Assembly: GCA_947447985.1 (NCBI GenBank)
Contig: CANFLX010000013.1
Location: 1-63,826, forward strand
From: Comamonadaceae bacterium
GTDB lineage: Bacteria > Pseudomonadota > Gammaproteobacteria > Burkholderiales > Burkholderiaceae_C
Direction of reading: 5' to 3'
DNA: 63,826 bases
The translations under genes were made by a program, and so were the position numbers. Below, one piece after another: positions 10,559-18,504 of the stretch (position 1 is the stretch's first letter; every line of letters begins with the position of its first letter). A model generated the notes under the pieces. The model ran no database searches and was not told where the DNA came from. It worked only from the letters and a program-made list of their open reading frames with translations.

Positions 10559-11608
10559 TCAGGCGCTGGCGACTTCCAGGACCAGTTTGCCGAAGTTCTC
10601 GCCGTTGAACAGCTTGAGCAAGGTGCCGGGGAAGTTTTGCAGGCCGTGCACCACGTCCTCTTTGCTCTTCATGCGGCCGTCTTTCAGGTAGCCCGCCATC
10701 TCGGCCACCGCCAGGTGGTAGCGGTCGGCGTAGTCGAACACCACAATGCCCTCCATGCGCGCGCGGTTGACCAGCAGGCTGAGATAGTTTTTCGGACCCG
10801 CAATGGCGGTGGTGGCGTTGTACTGGCTGATGGCGCCGCAAATCACGATGCGGGCCTTGCGGTTGATGCGGGCCAGCACCGCGTCCAAGATCTCGCCGCC
10901 CACGTTGTCGAAGTAAATGTCCACGCCTTGGGGGCAATGCGCCTTGAGGCCTTCACGCACCGCGCTGGGGCCGGCCTTGTAGTCGATGCAGGCATCGAAG
11001 CCCAGTTCTTTCACCACCCAATCGCATTTGGCTTGGCCGCCCGCAATGCCGACCACGCGGCAACCGCGAATTTTGGCCATCTGCCCCACGGTTTGACCCA
11101 CCGCACCCGCTGCGCCTGACACCACCACGGTTTCACCAGCCTGGGGTTGGCCCACGTCCATCAGGCCAAAGTAGCCCGTCATGCCCGGCATGCCCAGCAC
11201 ATTGAGCCATTGGGTGAGCGAACCCACGTTCAGGTCAATTTTGACCAGGCCATTGCGGCGCATATCGGCGGCTTCCAGGCTCAGGTATTCCTGCACGCCA
11301 AAGCCAGCACTCACATAGTCGCCCACCGCAAAGTTTTTGTTTTTGGAGGCAATCACGCGACCCACGCCGCCTGCGCGCATGACTTCGCCAATCGCCACGG
11401 GGGGGATGTAGCTCTTGCCCTCGTTCATCCAGCCACGCATGGCGGGGTCCAGCGAAATGGCCAGCGTTTGAAGGACGACAGCGCCTTCACCTGGCTCAGC
11501 CACCGCTTCGGTGGTGTGGCTCCAGTTGGCGTCGGTGGGCAGGCCCACAGGGCGCGCGGCCAGGCGGATTTGGTGGTTGACGAGAGAGGACAAAGCAGTT
11601 TGTGTCAT
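10559..11608 (-). CDS. NADP-dependent oxidoreductase (MDR family, curcumin/alkenal reductase type)
   Basis: A 349-residue zinc-independent medium-chain dehydrogenase/reductase. Landmarks are the N-terminal segment SLDPAMRGWMNEGKSYIPPV typical of leukotriene B4 12-hydroxydehydrogenase or curcumin reductase relatives, the nucleotide-binding loop VVSGAAGAVGQTVGQ near residue 150, and DIYFDNVGGEILDAVL. No zinc ligands are apparent. These enzymes reduce alpha,beta-unsaturated ketones and aldehydes with NADPH. I start at ATG 11608 (MTQTALSS), because the 48 residues upstream in frame have no family character. The gene ends 13 bases from the convergent serine hydrolase. Confidence 0.9.
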   Translation of the reverse strand: MTQTALSSLVNHQIRLAARPVGLPTDANWSHTTEAVAEPGEGAVVLQTLAISLDPAMRGWMNEGKSYIPPVAIGEVMRAGGVGRVIASKNKNFAVGDYVSAGFGVQEYLSLEAADMRRNGLVKIDLNVGSLTQWLNVLGMPGMTGYFGLMDVGQPQAGETVVVSGAAGAVGQTVGQMAKIRGCRVVGIAGGQAKCDWVVKELGFDACIDYKAGPSAVREGLKAHCPQGVDIYFDNVGGEILDAVLARINRKARIVICGAISQYNATTAIAGPKNYLSLLVNRARMEGIVVFDYADRYHLAVAEMAGYLKDGRMKSKEDVVHGLQNFPGTLLKLFNGENFGKLVLEVASA

Positions 11609-11837
11609 GGTGCGAACCAGAAATGAGAAGGTGGCGGGAATAGCGCAGAGATCCTGTGCCGGTGCAGCCTGCGATGCTAGCCGCAGCGCACTCTTGCTGC
11701 AGTTGCACAGGCGACAAAGACGCGACAGTGCCAGGGGCTTGATGTTGCACAAGACACGCAGGCGCTTTCAGCCAAGGCGCAGGTCGATAATCCACAGCGC
11801 AACCTTTTTCTCCCTGCAAACCGTCACTCCCCCTGAA

Positions 11838-12593
11838 ATGCCTGTAACACCCCCCCGCGATAAATTAGCCCCCGTCCTGACGCCCAGCACCGAACTGCAA
11901 GCGGCGCTGCAAAGCTCTGGCTTCGCAGTCCTGGGCGCTGCAGATGTGTGTGCACTCAGTGGGCTGGAACTGGCGTCGATGCACGCCTGGACGCCCTTGT
12001 GGAGCCAGCTGCCGCCAGACGCCTATTTGCGCGATGGTGGCCGTTACCGCCACCGCCGCCACTCCTGCTTTGTGGTCGACGGTGCGTCGGTGACCCAGGC
12101 CGCGCACCGGGCGCACTGGCAACCGGTGGAATACAACGCCTTGCACGGCGGCATGCAGCGGCACTTTGAGCCCATGGATGCGTCGCTGGCGCACAGCGCA
12201 TCCTGGCAGGCGCTGCTGCGCTGGCTGTCCAGTGTTTGTTCCTGCATCAAAGGCCAACAGGCCTGGTTCATGGAAGCGCACCAATTCCGCATTGACACCG
12301 CAGACGGCATTGGCCGCCCCACGCCCGAAGGTGCCCACCGTGACGGTGTGGACCTGGTGGCGGTGTTTTTGGTCGCTCGCCACGCCATCAAGGGCGGCGA
12401 GACACGGGTGTTTGACGCGCAAGGCCCGCAGGGCCAGCGCTTCACATTGACCGAGCCCTGGTCGGTGCTGCTGCTTGACGATGAACGCGTGATTCACGAG
12501 TCCACCCCGATCCAGCCCCTGGAGACCGGCGGCTACCGCGACACCTTGGTGGTCACACTGAGCGCCGGAGGATTCCAGGGCGACGCGGCTTAA
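11838..12593 (+). CDS. 2OG-Fe(II) dioxygenase family protein (L-isoleucine hydroxylase-like)
   Basis: A 251-residue protein with the features of the 2OG-Fe_Oxy_2 family, which contains bacterial amino-acid hydroxylases acting on free L-isoleucine or related substrates. The iron-binding triad is visible as His167 and Asp169 (AHRDGVDLV) and His220 (VIHESTP). An arginine in GGYRDTLVV could bind 2-oxoglutarate. I start at ATG 11838 (MPVTPPRDK); the frame is open upstream but without family sequence. It stands alone between divergent and convergent neighbours, and its stop codon overlaps that of bktB within TTAA. The substrate is unknown. Confidence 0.82.
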   Translation: MPVTPPRDKLAPVLTPSTELQAALQSSGFAVLGAADVCALSGLELASMHAWTPLWSQLPPDAYLRDGGRYRHRRHSCFVVDGASVTQAAHRAHWQPVEYNALHGGMQRHFEPMDASLAHSASWQALLRWLSSVCSCIKGQQAWFMEAHQFRIDTADGIGRPTPEGAHRDGVDLVAVFLVARHAIKGGETRVFDAQGPQGQRFTLTEPWSVLLLDDERVIHESTPIQPLETGGYRDTLVVTLSAGGFQGDAA

Positions 12594-13777
12594 CGCTGGC
12601 GTTCAAAAATGGCAGCAATGCCCTGGCCGCCGCCAATGCACATGGTCACCAGGGCGTAGCGACCGTTGATGCGCTCCAGCTCGTACAGCGCTTTGACCGT
12701 GATCAGCGCGCCGGTGGCTCCAATCGGGTGACCCAGCGAGATGCCTGATCCATTGGGGTTGACCTTGGCGGGGTCGAGCCCCAGATCGCGGGTCACGGCG
12801 CAGGCCTGGGCGGCAAAGGCCTCGTTGGCTTCAATCACATCCAGGTCATTGACCGTGAGCCCGGCTTTTTGCAGCGCCAGCTTGGTGGCAGGCACCGGGC
12901 CAATGCCCATGTACTGGGGATCCACACCGGCGTGGGCATACGCCACCAAACGGGCCAGCGGCTGGAGTCCGCGCGCCTTGGCGGTGGCGGCTTCCATCAG
13001 CACCACGGCGGCGGCTGCGTCGTTGATGCCAGAGGCATTGCCCGCAGTCACGGTGCCGTTTTCTTTGAGGAACACGGGTTTGAGCTTGGCCAGGTCCGCC
13101 AGACTGCAATTGGGGCGGAAGTGCTCGTCGGTGGCGTAAGACACATCGCCTTTCTTGCTCTTGAGCGTGACCGGCATGATTTGGCTGGTGAAGTACCCCG
13201 CCTCGGTGGCGCGCTGGGCACGGTTGTGGCTTTCCACCGCCAACGCGTCTTGCTCCTCGCGGCTGATGCCCCATTTGGCGGCAATGTTTTCTGCGGTCAC
13301 GCCCATGTGAACTGTCTTGAAGGGGTCATGCAAGGCACCGACCACCATGTCCACCATCTTGGTGTCGCCCATGCGGGCACCCCAGCGCATGTTTAGCGAG
13401 GCGTAGGGTGCGCGGCTCATGCTTTCGGCGCCGCCACCAATGGCCACATCGGCGTCCCCCAGCAAAATGCTTTGGCTGGCGCTGACGATGGCTTGCAGAC
13501 CCGAGCCGCACAGGCGATTCACGTTGAAGGCTGGAGTGCCTTCAGCGCAACCGCCATGGATGGCCGCCACACGTGACAAGTACATGTCTTTGGGCTCGGT
13601 ATTGACCACGTGGCCAAACACCACATGGCCCACGTCTTTGCCCTCGGTCTGGGCGCGCGAGAGCGATTCACGCACCACCTGCGCGGCCAAATCGGTGGGG
13701 GCGATGTCTTTCAAACTGCCGCCAAACGTGCCAATGGCGGTACGAACGGCGCTAACAACGACAACTTCACGGGTCAT
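12590..13777 (-). CDS. bktB: acetyl-CoA C-acyltransferase / beta-ketothiolase (BktB-type)
   Basis: A 395-residue thiolase that cleaves or condenses 3-ketoacyl-CoA. The acyl-carrying cysteine is Cys90 in NRLCGSGLQAI. The other catalytic residues are His350 in GHPIGATGA and Cys380 in MCIGGGQG. The family opening REVVVVSAVRTAIGTFGG supports the ATG at 13777, which has AAGGAAA upstream. It resembles BktB of Cupriavidus, which handles C4-C5 and longer ketoacyl-CoA, so a role in beta-oxidation or polyhydroxyalkanoate supply is plausible. It is divergent from ppk2 with about 177 bases between them. Confidence 0.9.
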   Translation of the reverse strand: MTREVVVVSAVRTAIGTFGGSLKDIAPTDLAAQVVRESLSRAQTEGKDVGHVVFGHVVNTEPKDMYLSRVAAIHGGCAEGTPAFNVNRLCGSGLQAIVSASQSILLGDADVAIGGGAESMSRAPYASLNMRWGARMGDTKMVDMVVGALHDPFKTVHMGVTAENIAAKWGISREEQDALAVESHNRAQRATEAGYFTSQIMPVTLKSKKGDVSYATDEHFRPNCSLADLAKLKPVFLKENGTVTAGNASGINDAAAAVVLMEAATAKARGLQPLARLVAYAHAGVDPQYMGIGPVPATKLALQKAGLTVNDLDVIEANEAFAAQACAVTRDLGLDPAKVNPNGSGISLGHPIGATGALITVKALYELERINGRYALVTMCIGGGQGIAAIFERQR

Positions 13778-13901
13778 GGTGGATTTCCTTTGGGGTTGAG
13801 GGATGAGAAGGGCGGGGGCCTGCAAAGCCTTGGAGTCTGCTGCGCGATCGCTACACGCGCCTTACGCGGCAGGCATCGATGGTCATTGCGATGACATATT
13901 T

Positions 13902-13934
13902 TTGAAATATTTGGACGTTAGTCTGAAATTTCAA
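13902..13934. promoter_or_regulatory. inverted repeat in the bktB-ppk2 divergent region
   Basis: TTGAAAT at 13902-13908 is mirrored by ATTTCAA at 13928-13934, and a perfect ten-base palindrome TGAAATTTCA occupies 13924-13933. The site lies 21 bases before the ppk2 start, in AT-richer sequence than its surroundings. It could be an operator or simply part of a promoter; the protein is unknown. Confidence 0.3.
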
Positions 13935-13954
13935 CAAACGGCTTTGGAACCGCT

Positions 13955-14854
13955 ATGGAAAAAAACGACGAATTGATCCGCCGCTTGCGCAGCGACATGC
14001 TGGACAGCTTTGACGAAGAGCTGGAAATGGAGCTCGATGACGGCTACCCTGGCGGTGCGCAGGTGCCCACCCAGGCCGACCAGGACGCCCGCAAACTCTA
14101 TTTCCGCGAGCTGTTCCGCCTGCAAGGCGAGTTGGTCAAGCTGCAAGACTGGGTGATGCACACCGGGCACAAAGTGGTGGTCTTGTTTGAAGGCCGCGAC
14201 GCAGCGGGCAAGGGCGGCGCGATCAAGCGCATCACCCAGCGTCTCAACCCCCGCGTCTGCCGGGTGGCAGCGCTGCCTGCACCCAACGACCGCGAACGCA
14301 CGCAGTGGTATTTCCAGCGCTATGTGTCGCACCTGCCCGCTGCGGGTGAGATCGTGCTGTTTGACCGCAGCTGGTACAACCGGGCGGGCGTGGAGCGGGT
14401 CATGGGTTTTTGCAATGACGAGCAGTACGAAGAGTTTTTCCGCACCGTGCCCGAGTTTGAAAAAATGCTGGTGCGCTCGGGCATTCAGGTCATCAAATAC
14501 TGGTTCTCCATCTCGGACGACGAGCAGTATTCGCGCTTTTTAGGCCGTATCCACGACCCGCTCAAGCAATGGAAGCTCAGTCCCATGGACTTGGAGTCAC
14601 GCAGTCGCTGGGAAGACTACACCCGCGCCAAAGAAATCATGCTGGAGCGCACCCACATTCCTGAGGCCCCGTGGTGGGTGGTGCAGGCGGTGGACAAGAA
14701 AAAAGCGCGTTTGAACTGCATCCACCACCTCTTGCACCAAATGCCCTACGAGGAAGTGGAACACCCGCAGGTGGTGGTGCCCGAGCGCGTGCGCCATGAG
14801 GACTATGAGCGCCACCCCGTGCCACAGTCCATGATCGTGCCCGAGGTCTACTAG
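13955..14854 (+). CDS. ppk2: polyphosphate kinase 2
   Basis: A 299-residue PPK2 family kinase that transfers phosphate between inorganic polyphosphate and nucleoside phosphates. Walker A is GRDAAGKGG at residues 80-88. Walker B with its basic continuation is FDRSWYNRAGVERVM, starting at residue 136. The lid-like segment RIHDPLKQWKLSPMDLESRSRW follows. The single-domain length fits class I PPK2, which phosphorylates nucleoside diphosphates. The ATG at 13955 is clear. The last three bases of its stop overlap the stop of the convergent SDR gene (CTAG). Confidence 0.93.
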   Translation: MEKNDELIRRLRSDMLDSFDEELEMELDDGYPGGAQVPTQADQDARKLYFRELFRLQGELVKLQDWVMHTGHKVVVLFEGRDAAGKGGAIKRITQRLNPRVCRVAALPAPNDRERTQWYFQRYVSHLPAAGEIVLFDRSWYNRAGVERVMGFCNDEQYEEFFRTVPEFEKMLVRSGIQVIKYWFSISDDEQYSRFLGRIHDPLKQWKLSPMDLESRSRWEDYTRAKEIMLERTHIPEAPWWVVQAVDKKKARLNCIHHLLHQMPYEEVEHPQVVVPERVRHEDYERHPVPQSMIVPEVY

Positions 14855-15609
14855 TCGCGCACGTCGGCCACCGCGTTTGCACCAAAGTCGGCGCGCGCCA
14901 GATAGGCCAGCACCCGCCGCGCAGCCTCATCGGGGCTGGCGAGCAGGCCTTGGGCATGCAGGCCTGCAAAGTTGCCAATGTCTGGAAACGCCTGGGGGTC
15001 CGCGCCGCGAAGCTGCACTTGCATATCGGTGTCAATCACCCCGGGCGCCAGTGAACACACTTTGGCGCCATGGGCTTGCAAGGCTTCGTCCAAGGCCAGG
15101 CAGCGGGTGAAATGGTCCATGCCTGCCTTGGCCGCGCAATAGGGCCCCGAAGACGCCATCGCTCGGCGGCCCAAACCCGAAGAAATATTGAGCACTTTGC
15201 GTGGCGCCGTCCACGCCTGCGTGGCGTTCAGAAACGCAGCGCACAGCTGCATGGGCGCCTCCAGCCCCACGCGCAAGGCATGGGCCAGGTCGGCGGAGTT
15301 GTTTTCCCGCAAGGGGACAATGGCGGGGATCACGCCTGCGTTGTTGATCAAAGTTGCGCTGGCGAGTGTGGTCGGGTCCAAGGCAAACAGCCAATGCGCC
15401 AGCCGCGCGGCCACGGGGGCGGCGTCGGCCAGGTCTGCGCTCCATTGCTCCAGCACCGCACCGCGCGCTTGTGCGAGTTGTGTGAGGCTGTCATTGGTCT
15501 TGCGCGAAATGCAAAGCAGATGCGCGCCGGGCGTCAGCAACTGTTGGGCCATGGCCAGGCCCATGCCGCGTGATGCGCCCGTCAATATCGTGAGGGAAAT
15601 GGTGTTCAT
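14851..15609 (-). CDS. SDR family oxidoreductase (sepiapterin/benzil reductase-like)
   Basis: A 252-residue short-chain dehydrogenase. The cofactor loop TGASRGMG starts at residue 10, NNAG is present, the catalytic serine is in NISSGLGRR, and the YxxxK motif is YCAAK. It lacks a signal or membrane segment. The overall pattern, including SSGPYCAAKAGMD and the PGVIDTDMQ segment, resembles sepiapterin or benzil reductase-type SDRs, but the substrate is not predictable. The start is the ATG at 15609, 37 bases from the divergent yaeQ start. Confidence 0.85.
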   Translation of the reverse strand: MNTISLTILTGASRGMGLAMAQQLLTPGAHLLCISRKTNDSLTQLAQARGAVLEQWSADLADAAPVAARLAHWLFALDPTTLASATLINNAGVIPAIVPLRENNSADLAHALRVGLEAPMQLCAAFLNATQAWTAPRKVLNISSGLGRRAMASSGPYCAAKAGMDHFTRCLALDEALQAHGAKVCSLAPGVIDTDMQVQLRGADPQAFPDIGNFAGLHAQGLLASPDEAARRVLAYLARADFGANAVADVRD

Positions 15610-15646
15610 GGGCGCATTTTGACAGTGCGTCCGTCACAATCGACCC

Positions 15647-16207
15647 ATGGCCATCAAATCTACGATCTTCAAAGCCCATCTGCAAATTGCAGACATTGAC
15701 CACAGCTACTACGCCGACCACGCCATGACGCTGGCGCGCCACCCCAGCGAAACCGACGAGCGCATGATGGTTCGCTTGGTGGCCCTGGCCTTGCATGCGC
15801 ATGAGCTGCAAACCGTCTGTGGTGGTGACGGCACCCTGGCTTTTGGCGCGGGGCTGTCAGACCCTGATGAGCCCGATGTCTGGTTGCGCGACTTCACGGG
15901 CCAAATCAAACTCTGGATGGAAGTGGGGCAACCCGAAGACAAGCCTTTGATCAAAGCCTGTGGCAAAGCCGATCAGGTGGTGTTGTATTGCTTCAACCAT
16001 GCGGCCGAAGTGTGGTGGCGCACCATGGAAAACAAGCTCAGCCGCCCACAAAATCTGCAGGTCTACCGCATCCCCACGCTGGCCTCTCAGGCCCTGATTC
16101 CCTTGGCCCAGCGCAGCATGCATTTGCAGGCCACGGTGCAAGAAGGCGGCCTCACCCTCAGCGACGACAGCAACACCGTGCAAATTGAGCCGGTGCGCTG
16201 GAAATAG
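15647..16207 (+). CDS. yaeQ: YaeQ family protein
   Basis: A 186-residue protein with near-complete YaeQ character: MAIKSTIFKAHLQIADIDH, HPSETDERMMVRL and GQIKLWMEVGQPEDK. The fold of YaeQ is related to PD-(D/E)XK nucleases. E. coli YaeQ was reported to compensate for loss of RfaH, although its molecular role remains unclear. It is a cytosolic single-gene unit here, convergent with a lipoprotein gene and separated from it by a hairpin. Confidence 0.92.
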   Translation: MAIKSTIFKAHLQIADIDHSYYADHAMTLARHPSETDERMMVRLVALALHAHELQTVCGGDGTLAFGAGLSDPDEPDVWLRDFTGQIKLWMEVGQPEDKPLIKACGKADQVVLYCFNHAAEVWWRTMENKLSRPQNLQVYRIPTLASQALIPLAQRSMHLQATVQEGGLTLSDDSNTVQIEPVRWK

Positions 16208-16218
16208 CCTTGGTTGGC

Positions 16219-16239
16219 GTCGGGAAGCGTAGTCCCGAC
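16219..16239. terminator. hairpin between convergent yaeQ and lipoprotein genes
   Basis: GTCGGGA at 16219-16225 pairs with TCCCGAC at 16233-16239 around a seven-base loop. There is no strong T run on either side, so this is a weak bidirectional terminator candidate. Its place between two converging stop codons supports that reading. Confidence 0.4.
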
Positions 16240-16247
16240 TGCTGACT

Positions 16248-16691
16248 CTACTTAGCTGAAACGTCCGTCTTTTCTTCGATTTTCTGGTTCGACCGACCCA
16301 TGAAAACCTTGATTAATGCAGGGTACTCGTAGGCACTTCCATTATTGTGGTCAATCACCGCGCCAATGCCGCCACCAAATAAGATGTTTCCATACATATT
16401 GCCTTTGGTACGCGAGACAACGTTTGCACTGCCGACATCCACCCCGGCTTTTTTGCAAACAACCTGAAGGTCTTTGTTCGAGCGGTGGATGACCGTGGAA
16501 CCAGGGGTAACGACGAACCAGGTTCCCTCATCATTTGTCATATCGCATAGCGCACCATCGACTTCACCGCCATCCGAAGCGAGAGTTTGCACCGACAGGG
16601 CTTGAGAAGTTCCGCTGCCGCTGATCGTGGAACAGCCACTTGCAAAAACTGTAAAGAAAAATACACCCAGAGTTAAAGTTTTAAAAATCAT
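16248..16691 (-). CDS. small hypothetical lipoprotein
   Basis: A 147-residue protein with a lipoprotein signal: a hydrophobic stretch LTLGVFFFTVFA followed by the lipobox ASGC, so Cys20 should be lipidated. The mature part carries a segment TPGSTVIHRSNKDLQVVCKKAG and a glycine-rich hydrophobic stretch (NILFGGGIGAVID) that could insert into or lie on the membrane. The ATG at 16691 has AGGAG nine bases upstream. The gene and its leader are visibly more AT-rich than the neighbours. I recognise no characterised homologue; TPGSTVI- and cysteine-containing small lipoproteins of this shape are usually annotated as hypothetical. Confidence 0.75.
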   Translation of the reverse strand: MIFKTLTLGVFFFTVFASGCSTISGSGTSQALSVQTLASDGGEVDGALCDMTNDEGTWFVVTPGSTVIHRSNKDLQVVCKKAGVDVGSANVVSRTKGNMYGNILFGGGIGAVIDHNNGSAYEYPALIKVFMGRSNQKIEEKTDVSAK

Positions 16692-16707
16692 TTTGCAATC
16701 TCCTGAA

Positions 16708-16730
16708 AATTAAATTAATAAAATTTAATT
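16708..16730. repeat. AT-only inverted repeat upstream of the lipoprotein gene
   Basis: AATTAAATT at 16708-16716 and AATTTAATT at 16722-16730 form a nine-base perfect inverted repeat with a five-base loop. It lies 17-39 bases upstream of the lipoprotein ATG. It may be part of the promoter or an operator. It is the most AT-rich stretch I noticed in the window. Confidence 0.5.
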
Positions 16731-16791
16731 ATAGTGCAATAAATAATGATTAAAAAAATGGGTTTTATTGGTCGGGTCCTAAACACCAGAA

Positions 16792-18504
16792 CTAGCAGTC
16801 CTGCACACCTTCGACAAAAAACTTTACCCGCCGCACCCCGTTCCATTCGTCGGCGTCCAGGCGAAAGGCCATGGTGACTTTGGCGGGCAGGGGGTCGGTG
16901 TGGCCAAACCAGATGGCGTCTACCGGTTCGCCCTGGTGTTTGAGTTTGAGTGAGAGGTGCTTTTCGCCGACCAGCCGCTGTGAGATGACTTCCACTTCTT
17001 CGCTGAAAGTGGGCGCGGCAAAACCCTGGCCCCAGACGGCTTCGTGCAAGGTGTCCACCAGGTCGACGCGGCGGTAGGCGGGCGCGAGTGGGCCATCGGT
17101 GGCCAGGCGGCGCTGCAGGGTGGCAGCGTCCAGCCATTCGTGGGCGACTTCGCTCAAGCCCTGCTCAAAGGTGTCCAAATGCTCTTCGGCAATCGTGCAG
17201 CCCGCTGCCATGGCGTGGCCGCCAAAACGCAGCAACACGCCGGGGTAACGCTTGGCCACCAAGTCGAGCGCATCGCGCAAATGAAAGCCTGGAATCGACC
17301 GGCCCGAGCCCTTGAGCTCATGCTCTTTGCCCGGTGCCTGGCTGGCGGCGAACACAAAGGTCGGGCGATGCAGCTTGTCTTTAATCCTCGAGGCCACGAT
17401 GCCGACCACGCCTTCGTGGAAGTCGGGGTCGAACACGCAAATCGCGGGCGGCGGTTCGTCGCCCTCGTCAAACAGCGACTCGGCCACTTGCATGGCTTGC
17501 TCGCGCATATCGCCCTCAATGACCCGGCGTTCGCGGTTGATGCCGTCCAAGGTGCGCGCCAACTCATCGGCCTGCGCGGGGTCGTCGGTCAGCAGGCACT
17601 CAATGCCGAGTGTCATGTCGGACAGGCGCCCGGCGGCGTTGATGCGCGGGCCCAAGGCAAAACCAAAGTCGAAGGTGGTGGCGGTGGCCGCTTGGCGCCC
17701 TGCGGCTTTGAACAGCGCAGCCACGCCGGCGGGCATGGCCTGCGCACGCACGCGCTTGAGGCCCTGGGCGACCAGGCGGCGGTTGTTGGCGTCCAGCCGC
17801 ACCACGTCAGCCACTGTGCCCAATGCCACCAGGGGCAGGAGTGCGTCCAGTTTGGGCTGCGTGCTGGCGTCAAAAACGCCCCTGCTGCGCAGCTCACTGC
17901 GCAGGGCCAGCAGCACATAAAACATCACGCCCACCCCGGCAATGGCCTTGCTCTCAAAGCTGCAGCCCACCTGGTTGGGGTTGACGATCACATCTGCCGC
18001 AGGCACCTCGGCGGCTGGCAGATGGTGGTCGGTCACCAGCACTTGCAGGCCCAGCGCCTTGGCGCGGGCCACACCTTCGGTGCTGGCGATGCCGTTGTCC
18101 ACGGTGATCAAGACGTCGGCGCCTTGGTCAAACACGCGCTGCGAAATCGGGGCGGTCAGGCCATAGCCGTCGACCACACGGTCGGGCACCAGATAGTTCA
18201 CATGCTTCGCACCCAAGAGGCGCAGGCCGCGCACCGCCACGGCACAGGCAGTAGCACCGTCGCAGTCGTAATCTGCCACGATGCACAGGCGCTTTTGCGC
18301 CGCAATGGCGTCGGCCAGCAGCACGGCAGCTTCGCGCGTGCCCTTCAAACCATCGGGGGGCAGCAACTTGGACAGGGCGTTGTCCAGTTCGTCTGCCTGG
18401 GTCACGCCGCGTGCGGCATACAGCTGTGCCAGCAGCGGATGCACGCCAGCTTGCTCGAGTGCCCAGACACTGCGCGGCGGAATGTCGCGGGGAATGATGT
18501 TCAT
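16792..18504 (-). CDS. recJ: single-stranded-DNA-specific exonuclease RecJ
   Basis: A 570-residue 5'-3' single-strand DNA exonuclease acting in recombination and mismatch repair. DHH-family metal motifs are clear: DYDCDG with Asp78, Asp80 and Asp82, then TDHHLP with Asp159, His160 and His161. The DHHA1 region near the C-terminus has RFGGHAMAAGCTI. Length matches RecJ (about 570). The frame continues 36 residues upstream, but the ATG at 18504 overlaps the stop of the upstream gene as ATGA, which decides the start and implies translational coupling. Confidence 0.95.
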   Translation of the reverse strand: MNIIPRDIPPRSVWALEQAGVHPLLAQLYAARGVTQADELDNALSKLLPPDGLKGTREAAVLLADAIAAQKRLCIVADYDCDGATACAVAVRGLRLLGAKHVNYLVPDRVVDGYGLTAPISQRVFDQGADVLITVDNGIASTEGVARAKALGLQVLVTDHHLPAAEVPAADVIVNPNQVGCSFESKAIAGVGVMFYVLLALRSELRSRGVFDASTQPKLDALLPLVALGTVADVVRLDANNRRLVAQGLKRVRAQAMPAGVAALFKAAGRQAATATTFDFGFALGPRINAAGRLSDMTLGIECLLTDDPAQADELARTLDGINRERRVIEGDMREQAMQVAESLFDEGDEPPPAICVFDPDFHEGVVGIVASRIKDKLHRPTFVFAASQAPGKEHELKGSGRSIPGFHLRDALDLVAKRYPGVLLRFGGHAMAAGCTIAEEHLDTFEQGLSEVAHEWLDAATLQRRLATDGPLAPAYRRVDLVDTLHEAVWGQGFAAPTFSEEVEVISQRLVGEKHLSLKLKHQGEPVDAIWFGHTDPLPAKVTMAFRLDADEWNGVRRVKFFVEGVQDC

